35,686 nucleotides of DNA from Limisphaerales bacterium (GCA_003159675.1 PLQC01000025.1:1-35686), one strand, 5' to 3'. Shown: positions 24,359 to 33,465, numbered from the stretch's first letter. Program-made: numbers and translations. The notes: generated from the letters alone by a model not told the origin.

Positions 24359-25587
24359 GTGATCCGTTCCACCAGCACCTCGCGCACACGGCGGTCGTCG
24401 GCGACTTGCGCCGTCAGTTTCAGCCCTCCAAACGCCGCCGACTCGCCTGCGGCCGGCACCCGGCTGCACAAAGTCATCAGCAGCCCGCCCATCGTTTCCA
24501 CTTCCGGCATGTCGCCCAGCGGCGGATATTCCCGGCGGAAATCATCCAGCCGCATCGTGCCGTTGACCCGCCAGCGCCCCGGTCCGAGTTGTTCCACCAC
24601 GAAACCCTCCGATTCGACTTCGTCGCGGATCTTGCCGACGAGTTCCTCCAGGATATCCTCCGTCGTCACCAGCCCGGCAGTGCCGCCGAACTCATCCAGC
24701 ACGATGGCCATGCCGCGCTGCTGGCGCTGCAGACTCTTCAACAACTGCAGCAGATTCATCGATTCGGGCACACAAGAGGGGAACTCGATGGCATCGGCCA
24801 GATCGATTTGCGGGTCCAGCAACAGGGCGCGGGTGTTCAGGATGCCGACGATGGTGTCCAGGGTTTCGTCGTAAATCGGCAGGCGGCGGTGTTTGTATTT
24901 GCGCGCTGCGGCGATCATCTCATCGATTGACAAATCGTCGGATATGGCAGCCATCTGGGAGCGGGCTTTCATCACTTCCTTCGCCGTGCGCCGGTCGAGG
25001 GTGATGACCTGCAGAATGATTTCCTTTTCGGACTGGGCAAGTGTCCCCTGCTGATACGCCATTTCCAGCAACTCCTGGTATTCCTCGTCGGTCAAGCCCG
25101 GTGATGGCTGGGGGGGGCGTGGCGCCAGGGAGGCAAGGATGGCCCTGTTGATTCCCTGCGCGGCTCCGCGCATCGGAAGGCTGAATTTTTCGAGGAACAT
25201 CAGCGGGCGCGCCACGCGTATCGACCATTGCTCCGGCTTCCGCACCGCAAGTGTTTTGGGCAGGACTTCACATCCGAAAAGAGTCAGCGCGAGCAGGCCG
25301 AGGATCGTCGGAATGGTGGGCCAGCGATCATGCAAGGCCATCCAAAAGGCGACTGCGAGCATCGCGGCACTCGCGAACGTGTTGCCCAACACCATGGTGG
25401 CGAGCAGATCCTGTGGATCCGCGAGCAGCCGCGCCACAATGCCTCCCGAGCGCGGGTCGCGATCCGCCAATTGGCGCACCTGCCATTGGCTGAGGGAAAA
25501 GAGCGCCGTTTCCGCGAGCGCGAAGAAGAAGCTCGCCCCGGCGGAGACCAGAACTATCACGATAGCCGCTATCGCCGTCGGCCCCAT
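24355..25587 (-). CDS. CNNM/CBS (CorC/HlyC) membrane protein, full length
   Basis: The 410-residue protein has the CNNM domain (about 1-165, FFFALAETALFSLSQWQVRQ), a CBS pair (about 205-325, with AIVLDEFGGTAGLVTTEDIL) and a C-terminal CorC_HlyC domain (about 335-408). It is the first gene of the three-gene set. The gap of 180 bases to the PPK2 gene upstream shows no clear promoter. Confidence 0.92.
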   Translation of the reverse strand: MGPTAIAAIVIVLVSAGASFFFALAETALFSLSQWQVRQLADRDPRSGGIVARLLADPQDLLATMVLGNTFASAAMLAVAFWMALHDRWPTIPTILGLLALTLFGCEVLPKTLAVRKPEQWSIRVARPLMFLEKFSLPMRGAAQGINRAILASLAPRPPQPSPGLTDEEYQELLEMAYQQGTLAQSEKEIILQVITLDRRTAKEVMKARSQMAAISDDLSIDEMIAAARKYKHRRLPIYDETLDTIVGILNTRALLLDPQIDLADAIEFPSCVPESMNLLQLLKSLQRQQRGMAIVLDEFGGTAGLVTTEDILEELVGKIRDEVESEGFVVEQLGPGRWRVNGTMRLDDFRREYPPLGDMPEVETMGGLLMTLCSRVPAAGESAAFGGLKLTAQVADDRRVREVLVERIT

Positions 25588-25767
25588 GCGTGCAGCATGA
25601 TGGGAATCGAGCCCAAAGGCAAAATGTAAAAACCGGTCGGAAAGAACAGCCCGTTGATTTTGCAGGACCCCTGTCCCGTTTTAGGGGGAAGCGGAATCCA
25701 ACGGATTCGATGCAATTGTCAATGGTCCGGTCCGACCCCTTCGCTGGAGAGGGTTGCCGCCGGTGTT

Positions 25768-26625
25768 TCAGTGATAATGATCCGGCACGAATGTTTGGTC
25801 GGTAATCGGCGGCCGGATGTAGCCTTTGTCGGGGGGGCGGCGAGGCAGGTCAACCGGTTTCGGAGTCAAATCCTCATAAGGGATGTGATCGAGCAGGTGC
25901 CGGATGCAGTTGAGGCGGGCCCGCTTTTTACTATCGGCGTTCACCACGTACCAGGGCGACTGCTTGATGTCGGTATGGGCCATCATCGCATCTTTGGCGC
26001 GGGAGTAATCCTGCCAGCGCCGGCGCGATTCGAGATCCATCGGACTGAGCTTCCATCGTTTCGTCGGATCATGGATGCGTTCCTGGAAGCGTTGTTCCTG
26101 GATTTCGTTGCTGACGGAGAACCAGAACTTGATGAGAATGATCTCCGACCGGATCAGCATCCGTTCGAACTCCGGGCAGGAATGGAGGAACTCCTCATAT
26201 TCCGTGTCGGAGCAAAAGCCCATCACGCGCTCGACGCCGGCCCGGTTGTACCAACTGCGATCAAACAGCACCAGCTCCCCGGCCGCGGGCAGGTGGGCGG
26301 TGTAGCGCTGGAAATACCATTGGGTCTTTTCCCGTTCAGTGGGGGTCCCCAGGGCGACGACGCGGCAGATGCGCGGATTCATTCGTTGGATGATCCGTTT
26401 GATGGTGCCGCCCTTGCCGGCGGCGTCGCGTCCCTCGAAGAGGACGACCACTTTGAGGCCTTCGTGTTTGATCCACTCCTGCAGCTTGACCAGTTCGGTT
26501 TGGAGGCGTTTCAGCTCCTTCTGGTAGCGCTTGTTTTTGAGCTTGCCGTGTCCGCCGTCCCCATCACCGTTTCTGGAACGGCCGGCGTATTCGAACTCCA
26601 GGTGCCTGCGTTTGTCGGTCTTCAT
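25768..26625 (-). CDS. ppk2: Polyphosphate kinase 2 family protein
   Basis: The 285-residue protein carries Walker A GRDAAGKGG (65-73), Walker B with D122 in LVLFDRSWYNRAGVERVMGF, and a lid segment with RRRWQDYSRAKDAMM. The length and single domain fit the one-domain PPK2 class, which phosphorylates nucleoside di- or monophosphates from polyphosphate. Subclass (ADP/GDP versus AMP) cannot be decided by eye. The charged N-terminal 30 residues are an extension. It lies 113 bases downstream of ftsZ. Confidence 0.95.
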   Translation of the reverse strand: MKTDKRRHLEFEYAGRSRNGDGDGGHGKLKNKRYQKELKRLQTELVKLQEWIKHEGLKVVVLFEGRDAAGKGGTIKRIIQRMNPRICRVVALGTPTEREKTQWYFQRYTAHLPAAGELVLFDRSWYNRAGVERVMGFCSDTEYEEFLHSCPEFERMLIRSEIILIKFWFSVSNEIQEQRFQERIHDPTKRWKLSPMDLESRRRWQDYSRAKDAMMAHTDIKQSPWYVVNADSKKRARLNCIRHLLDHIPYEDLTPKPVDLPRRPPDKGYIRPPITDQTFVPDHYH

Positions 26626-26738
26626 AGTGCCCGTCCGAGGACTGTAATCGGTTCAATCCAGCCGGCACCTTAGCTGTATCTGCGCGATCAAACCACGAAT
26701 GGACACGGATGAAACGAACCCAGGACGCGACAGTCCGC

Positions 26739-28058
26739 TCAATTCAGCGACACGCCGCGGCGGATGTAAGTCGGGACGTCCAGGTCTTCCCCTTTGTGGA
26801 TCGTGGGCTCGCTTTTGTCGAAGCGGCCTTTGGAAATGATCTCCAGCGGCAACTGGCCCTGGCGCATCCTGGCGGATGTTTTGCGGGGACGCGCGGCTCC
26901 CGTCGCCTGTTTGGCCATGAGCTGTTCCATTTGTTCGGGTGCCATGGAGGGAGGCGGTGGAACGAAGCGGGAATGGGGCCGCGCGCCGCTCACCCGGTTC
27001 AGCAGTTGTTTATCCAGTTGTTCGACGGGATGCGCGGCCTCGGTCCGGGCCGCAGCCTCGGATCCCGCCTGGGCGGCGGGCGACTCATTGCGCCGCGTCG
27101 CGATCAACGTGATCGCAAGGCGTTCGCGAAAATCCTCGTCGATCGCCGCGCCCATCATCACCTGCGCCCGGGGGCACTTGCTGTTGATGTGCTCCATGAC
27201 GCGGCTCACCTCCACCATGGTCAGGTCCGGGCCGCCCACCATGCCGACCAGCACGGCGTCCGAGTCCGCGAGGGTTTTCCCGGCGTCGAGCATGGGATGG
27301 GCGAGCAATTGGTCAACGGCTTCCCGCGAGCGGGTTGGGCCGTCGGCTTGCGCCGTCGCGAAGGCGCTTTCGCCGTGGCGGTCGCGGAGCAGGGCGCAGA
27401 GGTCTGCGAAATGAATTTCGATCAGCCCCTTGCGCGCCAGCAAACGCCACACCCCCTTCAATCCGTCGGCCAGGAATTCATTGGTGATCTTGAAGGTATC
27501 GGCGACGCTGGTGCGGTCATCGATCAGCTTGAACATTTTTTGATTGGGCAGACAAATCACGCCGTCGGCCTCGGCTTTGAGCTGCAGGAGGCCATGCTGG
27601 GCCTGGTTCCGCCGCCGGTTGCCCTCGCAATCGAACGGCAGTGTGACAAAGGCGAGCACGAGCGCGCCGGTCTCCCTGGCGATACGCGCCAGGACGGGGC
27701 TGATGCCGGTCCCCGCGCCGCCGCCCAGCCCGGCCACGATGAAAACGACATCGGCGCCTTCGCAGGACGCTTTCAATCGGTCGGCGCTTTCCTCCGCCGC
27801 GGCCCGGCCCCGCTCCGGGTCTCCGCCGGTGCCCAGACCGCGCAACAACTTCGACTCGAGGCAGATTTTTTCAGCGGCGGACGAAGGCGCCAGCGAATCG
27901 GCGCGGGTTCCGACCGCGATGCAGGCGGCGCCCTGCAGGGTCTTGCCGGCGATTTGCTCGAGCATATTCAAACCGGCGCTGCCGACGCCGAATATTTTCA
28001 AGGAAATCGGTTTTGCGGCGCTGCCGGCCGGGAGATGGGTTTCAGGGGCGGTGTTCAT
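26739..28058 (-). CDS. ftsZ: Divergent FtsZ, cell-division tubulin homologue
   Basis: The 439-residue protein (from the ATG at 28058; a GTG at 28079 would add seven residues) has the FtsZ order of motifs. T1 is GVGSAGLN instead of GVGGGGGN, T3 is VGTRAD instead of VNTDAQ, the tubulin signature is GGGAGTG instead of GGGTGTG, and the T7 loop is EIHFAD instead of NxDFAD. The second catalytic Asp of T7 is kept and the first is His. The C-terminal FtsA/ZipA-binding tail LDVPTYIRR is intact, after a linker. It is the last gene of the dcw cluster, directly after ftsA. The changes suggest altered GTP hydrolysis, though polymerisation may be kept. Confidence 0.93.
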   Translation of the reverse strand: MNTAPETHLPAGSAAKPISLKIFGVGSAGLNMLEQIAGKTLQGAACIAVGTRADSLAPSSAAEKICLESKLLRGLGTGGDPERGRAAAEESADRLKASCEGADVVFIVAGLGGGAGTGISPVLARIARETGALVLAFVTLPFDCEGNRRRNQAQHGLLQLKAEADGVICLPNQKMFKLIDDRTSVADTFKITNEFLADGLKGVWRLLARKGLIEIHFADLCALLRDRHGESAFATAQADGPTRSREAVDQLLAHPMLDAGKTLADSDAVLVGMVGGPDLTMVEVSRVMEHINSKCPRAQVMMGAAIDEDFRERLAITLIATRRNESPAAQAGSEAAARTEAAHPVEQLDKQLLNRVSGARPHSRFVPPPPSMAPEQMEQLMAKQATGAARPRKTSARMRQGQLPLEIISKGRFDKSEPTIHKGEDLDVPTYIRRGVSLN

Positions 28059-28071
28059 GGATGGGACCGGG

Positions 28072-29295
28072 TCAGGCACGCCGGAACATTTGGCCGAACG
28101 TGCTCAGGATTTCGTCGGTGAAGGAAGCCCTGGCGGCCCGTTTGCGCTGTTGGAACGAGCCGAACTTCACGAGGCCGATCGCCGTGGCGAACTCGGGCTG
28201 ATCGAGCGCCGACTTCAATCCGCTGATCGAATTGGTTTTCCCGACGGTGACCGGCATGCGCAGGATCTGTTCGGCGAGCCGGGCGATGTGCGGGACGCGC
28301 GAACCGCCTCCGCAAAGGAAAACGCCGGCGCGGAGATAATCCATCAGGCCGGCTTGCTCGAGGTCCTGTCCGATGAGGTCAAAGATCTCCTCGAGCCGCA
28401 CGGACATGATCCGGCGCAGTTTCGCGAGATTCACCGTTTTGAGCGGGAGGCCGACTTCATTGGTGAGGGTGATGGATTGATCCCGGGACGGGTCGTCCAC
28501 GAAGGCGGAGCCGTGTTCGAGCTTCAGTTGTTCCGCCCGGCCGAGCGGCACCTTCAGGCCGTAAGCGAGGTCGTTGGAGACATGGTCGCCGCCGACAGCG
28601 AGGACGCCGACGTGTTTGATGACACCGTCGGCATAGAGGACGTAATCGGTGGTGCCGCCGCCGATGTCGATGACCAGCGCGCCCAATTCCTTCTGTTCGT
28701 TATTGAGCAACGCGAGAGACGACGCCAGGCCGTTGAAGACGATTTCGTCCACTTCGAGCTGAAGACCTTTGACCGTGCGGATCGCGTTCTGGAGCCGGTT
28801 CAGGTTTCCGTGCACGACGTGGACGTCCACCTCGACGCGGGCGCCAAGCATGCCGACGGGGTTGGTGATGCCGTCCTGTCCATCGACGAGAAAGTGCTGG
28901 CGGATGGCATGGATGACGTGATTTTGAGCCGGGAGATTGATGGTTTTTGCGTTTTTAACAACATCCTGCACGTCCTCCTCGGAAATCTCGCGGTCAGCCG
29001 ACACGACCGGGTGCACCCCACGATTGTTGAACCCGCGAATGTGGCCGCCGGTGACACCCAGATACGCGCTGCGGATTTCGACGTCGGCCATCTTCTCGGC
29101 TTCGACGATGGCATTGCGCACGTCTTCTTCGGCCGTCGGCGCGTCGCAGATTTCGCCTTTGCGCACGCCGCGGGATTTGGACTGGCCGAGGCCGACAATA
29201 TTGAGCGTGCCTTCCGAGTTCATTTCGCCGACGACGGCGCAGACCTTGGACGTGCCGATTTCCAATCCGACGATGATGGTGGAGGCGTCAAACAT
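28072..29295 (-). CDS. ftsA: FtsA, actin-like divisome membrane tether
   Basis: The 407-residue protein has actin-fold motifs: phosphate 1 GLEIGTSKVCAVVG (about 10-23), phosphate 2 VIDIGGGTTDYVLY, and adenosine motif VFLCGGGSRVPHI. The 1C domain lies near 85-160. The C-terminus FTDEILSTFGQMFRRA is the amphipathic membrane-targeting helix. It anchors FtsZ to the membrane. Its start overlaps the end of ftsQ by 8 bases. Confidence 0.97.
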   Translation of the reverse strand: MFDASTIIVGLEIGTSKVCAVVGEMNSEGTLNIVGLGQSKSRGVRKGEICDAPTAEEDVRNAIVEAEKMADVEIRSAYLGVTGGHIRGFNNRGVHPVVSADREISEEDVQDVVKNAKTINLPAQNHVIHAIRQHFLVDGQDGITNPVGMLGARVEVDVHVVHGNLNRLQNAIRTVKGLQLEVDEIVFNGLASSLALLNNEQKELGALVIDIGGGTTDYVLYADGVIKHVGVLAVGGDHVSNDLAYGLKVPLGRAEQLKLEHGSAFVDDPSRDQSITLTNEVGLPLKTVNLAKLRRIMSVRLEEIFDLIGQDLEQAGLMDYLRAGVFLCGGGSRVPHIARLAEQILRMPVTVGKTNSISGLKSALDQPEFATAIGLVKFGSFQQRKRAARASFTDEILSTFGQMFRRA

Positions 29296-30250
29296 TTTTC
29301 TTCCTGCTGCGTAGAGGTTTGGCGGTTTTGGGGGTGGGCGGGGGCAGGGCGCTCGCTTCGAGCCAGCGTGCAGGGACGTTGTTGGGCACCGCCAGGTCCA
29401 GGGTTGCGATGACCTTGTTCATTTTGAGTCCGAGTTCGTGGACGGCCTGCCAGCGGGGCAACTGCCGGTCGAAATTCTCCGGTCCGAACGTGATTTCGCT
29501 TCCCTGTCCGGTGGTGACGACCAACACTTCGGGCTCGGAGACGTCAATTCTCTTCAACTCCACCAGGCCGGCCATGGGGGAGCTTTCGAATGAGGCGATC
29601 AACTGCAGCGCGGCGCGCGCCTGGGCAGACTCGATCCTGCGCCCGGGTTGCAGCTCGCAGACGTTGAGCCCGGAGATCACGGGCAGTTGGTCCTCTCCCG
29701 GGGCCAGCGGTACGGAGCGTTGCCGGGGATCGAGCGGAAACATCACGCATCCTTCGGAATCGATCTCGAAAACCATGAGATCGAGTCCACCGCCGGCGCG
29801 GGGTCGGGGCACGCGGGCTTGCGCGGCGGGTTCGCGTTCGGTGATCTGGATGCGAAGTGTGCCCGGCAGAATGCGTTCCACCGAAGCGGATTCAATCATG
29901 GGGACGAGTTCCAAATTGCGTTTCACGCCGGCGAGATCGAGTGCCAGGAGGTTGTCTCCCGTTTTGACCCCGCTCCAACGCCGAAGCTGGTCGGCGGAAA
30001 TCACGCCGTCGGTCACCACGTCGATTTGCTGGATGGCGAAGGATTTGTTGTCATAGATGAGCCGGTCGAGCGCCCATTCGCCCGCCTGCCACAGACAATA
30101 AAGGCCCAGAATGGTTCCGAAGCAGACGGCGAGCGCGATGCTCGCGAGCCGTGTCCGTCCGGCCCGGAGGCGGCTCGATCGGAGTTTCACGTCGAGCACA
30201 TCCTGAGCGCGGGCTGTTCGCCGGTTTCTTGTTTTATGTTTGAACCACAT
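29288..30250 (-). CDS. ftsQ: FtsQ/DivIB cell-division protein
   Basis: The 320-residue protein has a basic cytoplasmic N-terminus, one TM helix (about 36-55, ASIALAVCFGTILGLYCLW), a POTRA domain (about 68-142, IQQIDVVTDGVISADQLRRW and RILPGTLRIQITEREP), and a beta domain. It recruits FtsB/FtsL to the divisome. The ATG at 30250 starts the protein with a normal tail; an in-frame GTG at 30310 would overlap ddl. The Pro/Lys-rich C-terminus ends in RSRKKNV. It lies 49 bases after the ddl stop. Confidence 0.92.
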   Translation of the reverse strand: MWFKHKTRNRRTARAQDVLDVKLRSSRLRAGRTRLASIALAVCFGTILGLYCLWQAGEWALDRLIYDNKSFAIQQIDVVTDGVISADQLRRWSGVKTGDNLLALDLAGVKRNLELVPMIESASVERILPGTLRIQITEREPAAQARVPRPRAGGGLDLMVFEIDSEGCVMFPLDPRQRSVPLAPGEDQLPVISGLNVCELQPGRRIESAQARAALQLIASFESSPMAGLVELKRIDVSEPEVLVVTTGQGSEITFGPENFDRQLPRWQAVHELGLKMNKVIATLDLAVPNNVPARWLEASALPPPTPKTAKPLRSRKKNV

Positions 30251-30299
30251 TTTTTCGTTTGCCGCCGGCGTCTCGCCGCCGGCTCTGTTCAGGGTGCCG

Positions 30300-31238
30300 T
30301 CAATCCCCACCGGCGACCGGTCGCGGACCGCGCGTTCGCCGGATCGCCAGGTCGATGATTTGCCGGCACAATTCCTCGTAACCGATTCCCGCGACGGCGG
30401 CGGCCTTGGGCAGCAGGCTGGTGGGCGTCATGCCCGGGAGCGTATTGACCTCGAGCACCACCGGCTCGCCGGCCGGGCGCACCATGACGTCCACCCGCGC
30501 ATAGTCGCGTCCGCCGATCGCCTGGAACGCGCCGAGGGCGGCGTTCTGAATCCGCCGCGTCACCGCCTCCTCGAATGGGGCCGGGCAAAGATACTCCGTG
30601 CAGCCGGGTGTGTATTTGTTCCGGTAATCATAGGCGCCGGATTTCGGCCGGACTTCGACGACCGGCAGCGGCCTGCCGTCCAGGATTCCGACGGTGGTTT
30701 CACGGCCCTGGATTTGTTCCTCGACCAGCGCCTGTGAATCGAAGCGAAACGTTTCCTGCAAGGCCGCACTCCAGTCGGAGACGCGCTCGACGAATTGCAG
30801 GCCGACGCTCGATCCCTGGTGAACCGGCTTGACGACCACCGGGGGTTGCCAACCCATCGGCCATGGAGTTTTTTCCGAGTCGATGACCAGGTATTTGGCG
30901 GTGGGAATCCCGGCTGCGAGGCAGCGCTGCTTCGTCTGCGCCTTGTCGAAGGCGATCCGGCTCGAGAGGGCGTCGCAGCCGGTGTAAGGCACGCCCAACG
31001 CCTCGAGTTGCTCCTGAACGGTCCCGTCCTCGCCGTAGGTTCCGTGAAGCGGCGCGAGGCAGACGACTTCGGTCCGGGGCGGCAGAACCCAGTCCGGCGT
31101 CTTGGGATCCAGCTCGAACACGGTATGGCCGAGGGAACGCAGCGCCTTGACCACCCCGGCGCCGCTGCTCAAGGAAACTTCGCGCTCGGCGCTGGGGCCA
31201 CCGAGCATCACGGTGATCGTCAGGCGCTGCCGGTTCAT
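30300..31238 (-). CDS. ddl: D-alanine--D-alanine ligase
   Basis: The 312-residue protein (from the ATG at 31238) has the ATP-grasp Ddl fold. The N-terminus is LTITVMLGGPSAEREVSLSS, followed by LHGTYGEDGTVQEQLEALG, then PVVVKPVHQGSSVGLQFV, and the C-terminal EVNTLPGMTPTSLLPKAA that binds Mg and the second Ala. It makes the D-Ala-D-Ala dipeptide for peptidoglycan. In-frame starts at 31286 and 31313 would add an N-terminal extension without family similarity. It follows murB and precedes ftsQ. Confidence 0.95.
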   Translation of the reverse strand: MNRQRLTITVMLGGPSAEREVSLSSGAGVVKALRSLGHTVFELDPKTPDWVLPPRTEVVCLAPLHGTYGEDGTVQEQLEALGVPYTGCDALSSRIAFDKAQTKQRCLAAGIPTAKYLVIDSEKTPWPMGWQPPVVVKPVHQGSSVGLQFVERVSDWSAALQETFRFDSQALVEEQIQGRETTVGILDGRPLPVVEVRPKSGAYDYRNKYTPGCTEYLCPAPFEEAVTRRIQNAALGAFQAIGGRDYARVDVMVRPAGEPVVLEVNTLPGMTPTSLLPKAAAVAGIGYEELCRQIIDLAIRRTRGPRPVAGGD

Positions 31239-31330
31239 GGGCGATGCGGCCTGGTTCGCGCGCTGTTTGAGTTCTGCCGGTTCCATATCGTTTGCCAGTC
31301 GTCCATTCTGCAATCCGTCATCCGCAAGGA

Positions 31331-32281
31331 TCAGTCAACGCCGATGATTTCCACTTCCGCGCGCAGCTCGATGCCGCGTTCCGCCCGGGCGCGTGCTTTG
31401 ATGGTGTCGATCAGTTCCAGTACGTCGCGCGCCGTGGCGGTGCCGTCGTTGACGATGAAATTCGCGTGCTCGGCGGACACCACGGCGCCGCCGACGCGAA
31501 ATCCCTTCAATCCCATCTCGTCGATCAACCTGCCGGCCGGGATCCCGGGTGGATTCTTGAAGAGACAGCCTGCGCTGGGCGCGGCCGGCTGGGAGGCCCA
31601 GCGTTTCTGGCTGAAGGCGTTCATGCGCTGCTCGATTGCTTCGCGCGCGTCCGGCCTGCCCTTCAGCACCGCTTCCAGGGCAATGTGCGATTTCAATGTT
31701 TCGCAGCCGCGATACTCGACCGTGATGCCGCCGAGCGGCAGTTCGCGGGCGATGCCTTTGAAATCCATCAGGCGAACCGACTGGACCACGTCGAAGATGG
31801 TGCCGCCCATGGCCCCGGCGTTCATCCGGAGGGCACCGCCGATGCTGCCGGGGATTCCTTCGAGGAACTCGAGTCCGCCCAAGCCTTGCCGCCGGGCTTC
31901 CACGGCGACGATCTTGAGTTTCGCGCCCGCTCCGCAACGCAGGCATTCGCCCGCGGCTTCCACCCGGCTGAAGTGCGGATGCGCCAGGCAGACGACCATG
32001 CCACGAAACCCGCCGTCCCGGACGAGCAGATTCGAACCGCGGCCCAGCACGAAAAACGGGATGTCCCGGCGGCCGCAAAAGCCCAACACGACCGTCAGGT
32101 CCGCCTCCGAGGCGGGTTCCACATAAAGATCGGCCGGGCCGCCCACGCGGAGTGTCGTGCGCTTGGCGAGCGGTTCATTGCGGCGCACCTGTGATTCGCC
32201 GGACAGGAGCCCGGTCAACTGGTCGGCGGGGTGGGAAAGGCTTGGCATGGGACGTTCCAACATGGCGTTCGGGGCGCTCAT
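31331..32281 (-). CDS. murB: UDP-N-acetylenolpyruvoylglucosamine reductase
   Basis: The 316-residue flavoprotein has FAD-binding motifs FVLGRGSNLLVRDGGFRG and GIPGSIGGALRMNAGAMGG. The catalytic segment is AGCLFKNPPG, where Cys replaces the usual Ser proton donor. It reduces UDP-GlcNAc-enolpyruvate to UDP-MurNAc. The start at 32281 overlaps the murG stop as ATGA, which decides it over an upstream ATG at 32428 inside murG. The lack of a Tyr insert and the sequence texture suggest the type II form, but this is a guess. Confidence 0.95.
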   Translation of the reverse strand: MSAPNAMLERPMPSLSHPADQLTGLLSGESQVRRNEPLAKRTTLRVGGPADLYVEPASEADLTVVLGFCGRRDIPFFVLGRGSNLLVRDGGFRGMVVCLAHPHFSRVEAAGECLRCGAGAKLKIVAVEARRQGLGGLEFLEGIPGSIGGALRMNAGAMGGTIFDVVQSVRLMDFKGIARELPLGGITVEYRGCETLKSHIALEAVLKGRPDAREAIEQRMNAFSQKRWASQPAAPSAGCLFKNPPGIPAGRLIDEMGLKGFRVGGAVVSAEHANFIVNDGTATARDVLELIDTIKARARAERGIELRAEVEIIGVD

Positions 32282-33465
32282 GCAGCGGAGAAGTGATGTC
32301 GCCCGGCGGTGGAGGAGGGCGGGCAGTTTTGTTCGTCCGTTGCGGGGCGGCTGCAGGGCGCTTCGCGGGTGACCGCGTTCCTCCAAAGTTCCTCGGCGAT
32401 TTGCTCCGCGGCATTCGGCGAGTGCCATTGTGCCAGGGCGGCCTGCATTGATTCCCGGGCGGCGGCGCTTTCCAGCAGTGCCAGGACGGGGCGCGCGAGG
32501 GATTCGGGAGTTGCGGTCTTTTGTTCGAGCAAACGCGCGGCGCCGGTTTGTTCGAAGGCGCGGGCGTTGTGAGACTGGTGGTCGTCGGTCGCGGCCGGAT
32601 AGGGAATCAGCACGGCAGGGACGCGCATGGCGGCGAGTTCGGCGAGGGACGACGCCCCGGCGCGGCTGATGGCGACGGTTGCGGCGCCCAGGGCCAGTTC
32701 CATTTCGGTCAGGAATATGTGGACGACAGCTTTGAGCCGGAGCTGGTTGCAGGCGGCTGTGATTTTTTCCGCATCGTTCGGTCCGGCGAGGTGCAGGAGT
32801 TGCAATTCGGGTGCGTCCTGGCAGAGCAGCGGGAGGGTGCGCGTGAGCAGTTCATTGATGCCGCTGGCGCCCTGGCTGCCGCCCATCACGAGCAGGACCG
32901 GCCGCTTGGGATCCAGACCCAGCGCGACCCTGCACGTGTAGGCATCGCGCGGCTGAAACTGGCGCCGGACGGGAGTGCCGGTGAGCAGCACGCATCGATT
33001 GCGCAACCGCGCGGCGGCCTGCGGAAATCCGACGAACACTTCGTCCACGACCCACGCCAGCCGCCGATTTGCCCGGCCGGGAATGGTGTTGGATTCATGG
33101 AGGAATGTCCGGGCCCCGAGTCTTTTCGCGGCGAGAATCGGGGCCGCGGCGGTGAATCCGCCCATGGCCAATGCCGCGCGGGGAGGCGTGGTTTTGAAAT
33201 GGTTCCTCGCGGCGCGGTAGGATCGAACGAATCCCCTCAGGAAGGCCAGGCTGTGTCCGCGGCTCAGTCCGACTGCCGGGAGCGTGACGACGTCCATGCC
33301 GGAGGCAGTTTTCACGGCCTGTTGGTCCACTTCCTTGGGAGAGATGAGCAGCAGGGGCCTGCAACCACGGCGCACGAGCTGTTCCGCCACGGCCACGCCG
33401 GGGAACAGATGGCCGCCGGTGCCGCCACATGCAATGGCAATCGTGGGTGCCGGCTGGGATGTCAT
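32278..33465 (-). CDS. murG: Lipid II-forming GlcNAc transferase MurG
   Basis: The 395-residue peripheral membrane glycosyltransferase has the N-terminal G loop IACGGTGGHLFPGVAVAEQL, the second G loop VMGGSQGASGINELL and the UDP-GlcNAc site AISRAGASSLAELAAM followed by IPYPAATDDHQSHNA. It transfers GlcNAc to lipid I. The C-terminal 30 residues (Pro/Ser/Arg-rich) exceed the usual length. The start overlaps the ftsW stop as ATGA (33462-33465). The next gene is murB, where many bacteria have murC. Confidence 0.97.
   Translation of the reverse strand: MTSQPAPTIAIACGGTGGHLFPGVAVAEQLVRRGCRPLLLISPKEVDQQAVKTASGMDVVTLPAVGLSRGHSLAFLRGFVRSYRAARNHFKTTPPRAALAMGGFTAAAPILAAKRLGARTFLHESNTIPGRANRRLAWVVDEVFVGFPQAAARLRNRCVLLTGTPVRRQFQPRDAYTCRVALGLDPKRPVLLVMGGSQGASGINELLTRTLPLLCQDAPELQLLHLAGPNDAEKITAACNQLRLKAVVHIFLTEMELALGAATVAISRAGASSLAELAAMRVPAVLIPYPAATDDHQSHNARAFEQTGAARLLEQKTATPESLARPVLALLESAAARESMQAALAQWHSPNAAEQIAEELWRNAVTREAPCSRPATDEQNCPPSSTAGRHHFSAA

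Noticed and set aside
23186-24874. A 562-codon open frame on the + strand opposite the CNNM genes
   Set aside because: Antisense shadow of three recognised membrane genes, with a His/Arg/Gln-rich translation lacking hydrophobic pattern or motifs.
27544-29412. A 622-codon open frame on the + strand opposite ftsZ and ftsA
   Set aside because: Antisense to two conserved division genes; no motif in the translation and no plausible start or ribosome site.
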